Shown here in pieces: positions 13,631-14,186 of a stretch of 14,186 nt of DNA. Every line of letters begins with the position of its first letter. Position 1 is the first letter of the stretch. The notes below the pieces were generated by a model, which saw only the letters and a program-made list of their open reading frames with translations, did not search any database and had not been told where the DNA came from. The position numbers were made by a program, and so were the translations under genes. The DNA lies in contig JBECKR010000190.1 in NCBI GenBank assembly GCA_040235415.1, forward strand, positions 1 through 14,186, written 5' to 3'. This DNA is from JBECKR01 sp040235415 (GTDB lineage: Bacteria; Acidobacteriota; Polarisedimenticolia; Polarisedimenticolales; Polarisedimenticolaceae).

Positions 13631-13742
13631 GATGACGGAACCTCTCGGAGTCGGGATGCGCCCAGCGGGGCGCGGTGCGCGGCGGCACGGGAGATTATGG
13701 CATCCGCGGTCGAGCGTCGCATCCGCGCCCGCGCCGTCGCGA

Positions 13743-14186
13743 TCAAGAGCCGCCGCCGAACGCGATGATGACCGTGATCCAGGCGTCGACCGGCCGGCCG
13801 TCGAGCGTCGCCGGCCGGTAATGCCAGCTCCGAACCGCCTCGACCGCCGCCGCGACCAGCGCCTTCGAGGACGTCTCCCCGGAGCCGGGCTCGACGCGGG
13901 CGACGGTCCCGTCGCGCGAGACCAGCGCCCGCAGCGCGACGCGGCCACGGAAGCCCCGCTGCGCGATCTCGCGGGGAAACGCCGGTGTGCGATAGCCGGG
14001 GAGACGCTCGGGGAAGGTCACGCCGTCGATTCCGGCCGTGAACGTCGTCCCCTCGGTCGCAGGCTCCGGCCCGGCGCGCGGCGTCGGGACGGCATCCTCC
14101 GCGGCCGACCGAGGCGCCGGGAGATCTCCGGCGCGGCCCGCCGGCGCCGCGGCGACGGCCCCTTCGCCGGCCGCTCCGGTTGCGGC
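13743..14186 (-). CDS. TonB C-terminal domain (energy transducer) protein, 5' end outside window
   Basis: The frame is open from the stop at 13743 to the window edge (147 codons plus the stop). The upstream part is Pro/Ala/Gly-rich (GEGAVAAAPAGRAG, PTPRAGPEPA), like the periplasm-spanning tether of TonB proteins. The last 80 or so residues match the TonB C-terminal fold: RGFRGRVALRALVSRDGTVA, VEAVRSWHYRPATLDGRPV and VTVxF-type WITVIIAF at the end. TonB couples inner-membrane proton force to outer-membrane transporters; many such proteins in environmental bacteria are shorter relatives of unknown partner. A GTG at 14021 could begin a 92-residue version, but the tether reads in frame above it, so the true start is probably beyond the window. 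No ExbB/ExbD or TonB-dependent receptor is visible here. Confidence 0.85.
   Translation of the reverse strand, partial: AATGAAGEGAVAAAPAGRAGDLPAPRSAAEDAVPTPRAGPEPATEGTTFTAGIDGVTFPERLPGYRTPAFPREIAQRGFRGRVALRALVSRDGTVARVEPGSGETSSKALVAAAVEAVRSWHYRPATLDGRPVDAWITVIIAFGGGS

Noticed and set aside
1..14186. CRISPR arrays, tRNA or rRNA genes, riboswitches, phage genes
   Set aside because: No regularly spaced direct repeats, cloverleaf-like segments, rRNA-like stretches or phage structural motifs were found on reading both strands.

Overview
The window is about 14 kb of very GC-rich bacterial DNA with dense, short-gapped genes. A lipoprotein murein transglycosylase (MltD type) and a TonB-type protein indicate a Gram-negative cell with an outer membrane. 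The RsbU/SpoIIE-like phosphatase subfamily, an EF-P with an Asn-tipped loop, and the mix of beta-oxidation and ECF42-type sigma genes resemble Acidobacteriota or Myxococcota-like environmental genomes. That placement is inference from remembered protein families. No rRNA, tRNA, CRISPR array, transposase gene or phage gene was seen.

Layout. Positions 1-131 hold the middle of a class I SAM methyltransferase gene on the + strand. It stops abruptly where a truncated CaiB/BaiF CoA-transferase gene begins on the - strand, so the left edge is a rearrangement or an assembly junction. From 5726 down to 105 the - strand carries a tightly coupled fatty-acid beta-oxidation operon: thiolase (FadI type), a fused enoyl-CoA hydratase/3-hydroxyacyl-CoA dehydrogenase (FadJ type), an acyl-CoA dehydrogenase fused to an SCP2 lipid-binding domain, and the broken class III CoA-transferase. 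Gene junctions use ATGA and TGATG overlaps, except for one gap at 2225-2310 that holds a perfect 13-bp inverted repeat.

A 97-bp divergent promoter region separates this operon from a + strand series: a DapA-superfamily aldolase that looks more like 4-hydroxy-2-oxoglutarate aldolase than DapA; a stand-alone PP2C/SpoIIE-type phosphatase with a good sigma70-type promoter; a small exported protein of unknown function; and a CDF metal-cation transporter with unusual metal-site residues. A strong hairpin plus T-tract terminator follows the transporter.

Next is a two-gene ECF42-type cassette: a DGPF/YCII-domain protein overlapping by 4 bp a sigma factor with a long C-terminal extension. It is preceded by a sequence matching the remembered ECF42 promoter pattern (TGTCGA, 17 bp, CGTC), which suggests autoregulation. 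The cassette is bracketed by copies of one palindromic, REP-like unit (GGTGTC-x-GACACC): the first forms the upstream terminator, and the second is a head-to-head pair that supplies the sigma gene's stop codon. Then come efp (+ strand) and, convergent with only 10 bp between stops, an MltD-like lipoprotein and a TonB C-terminal-domain gene (- strand) that runs off the right edge.

The strongest leads are the repeat-bracketed ECF42 cassette, the Asn-tipped EF-P, the altered CDF metal site, the ACAD-SCP2 fusion and the left-edge junction.
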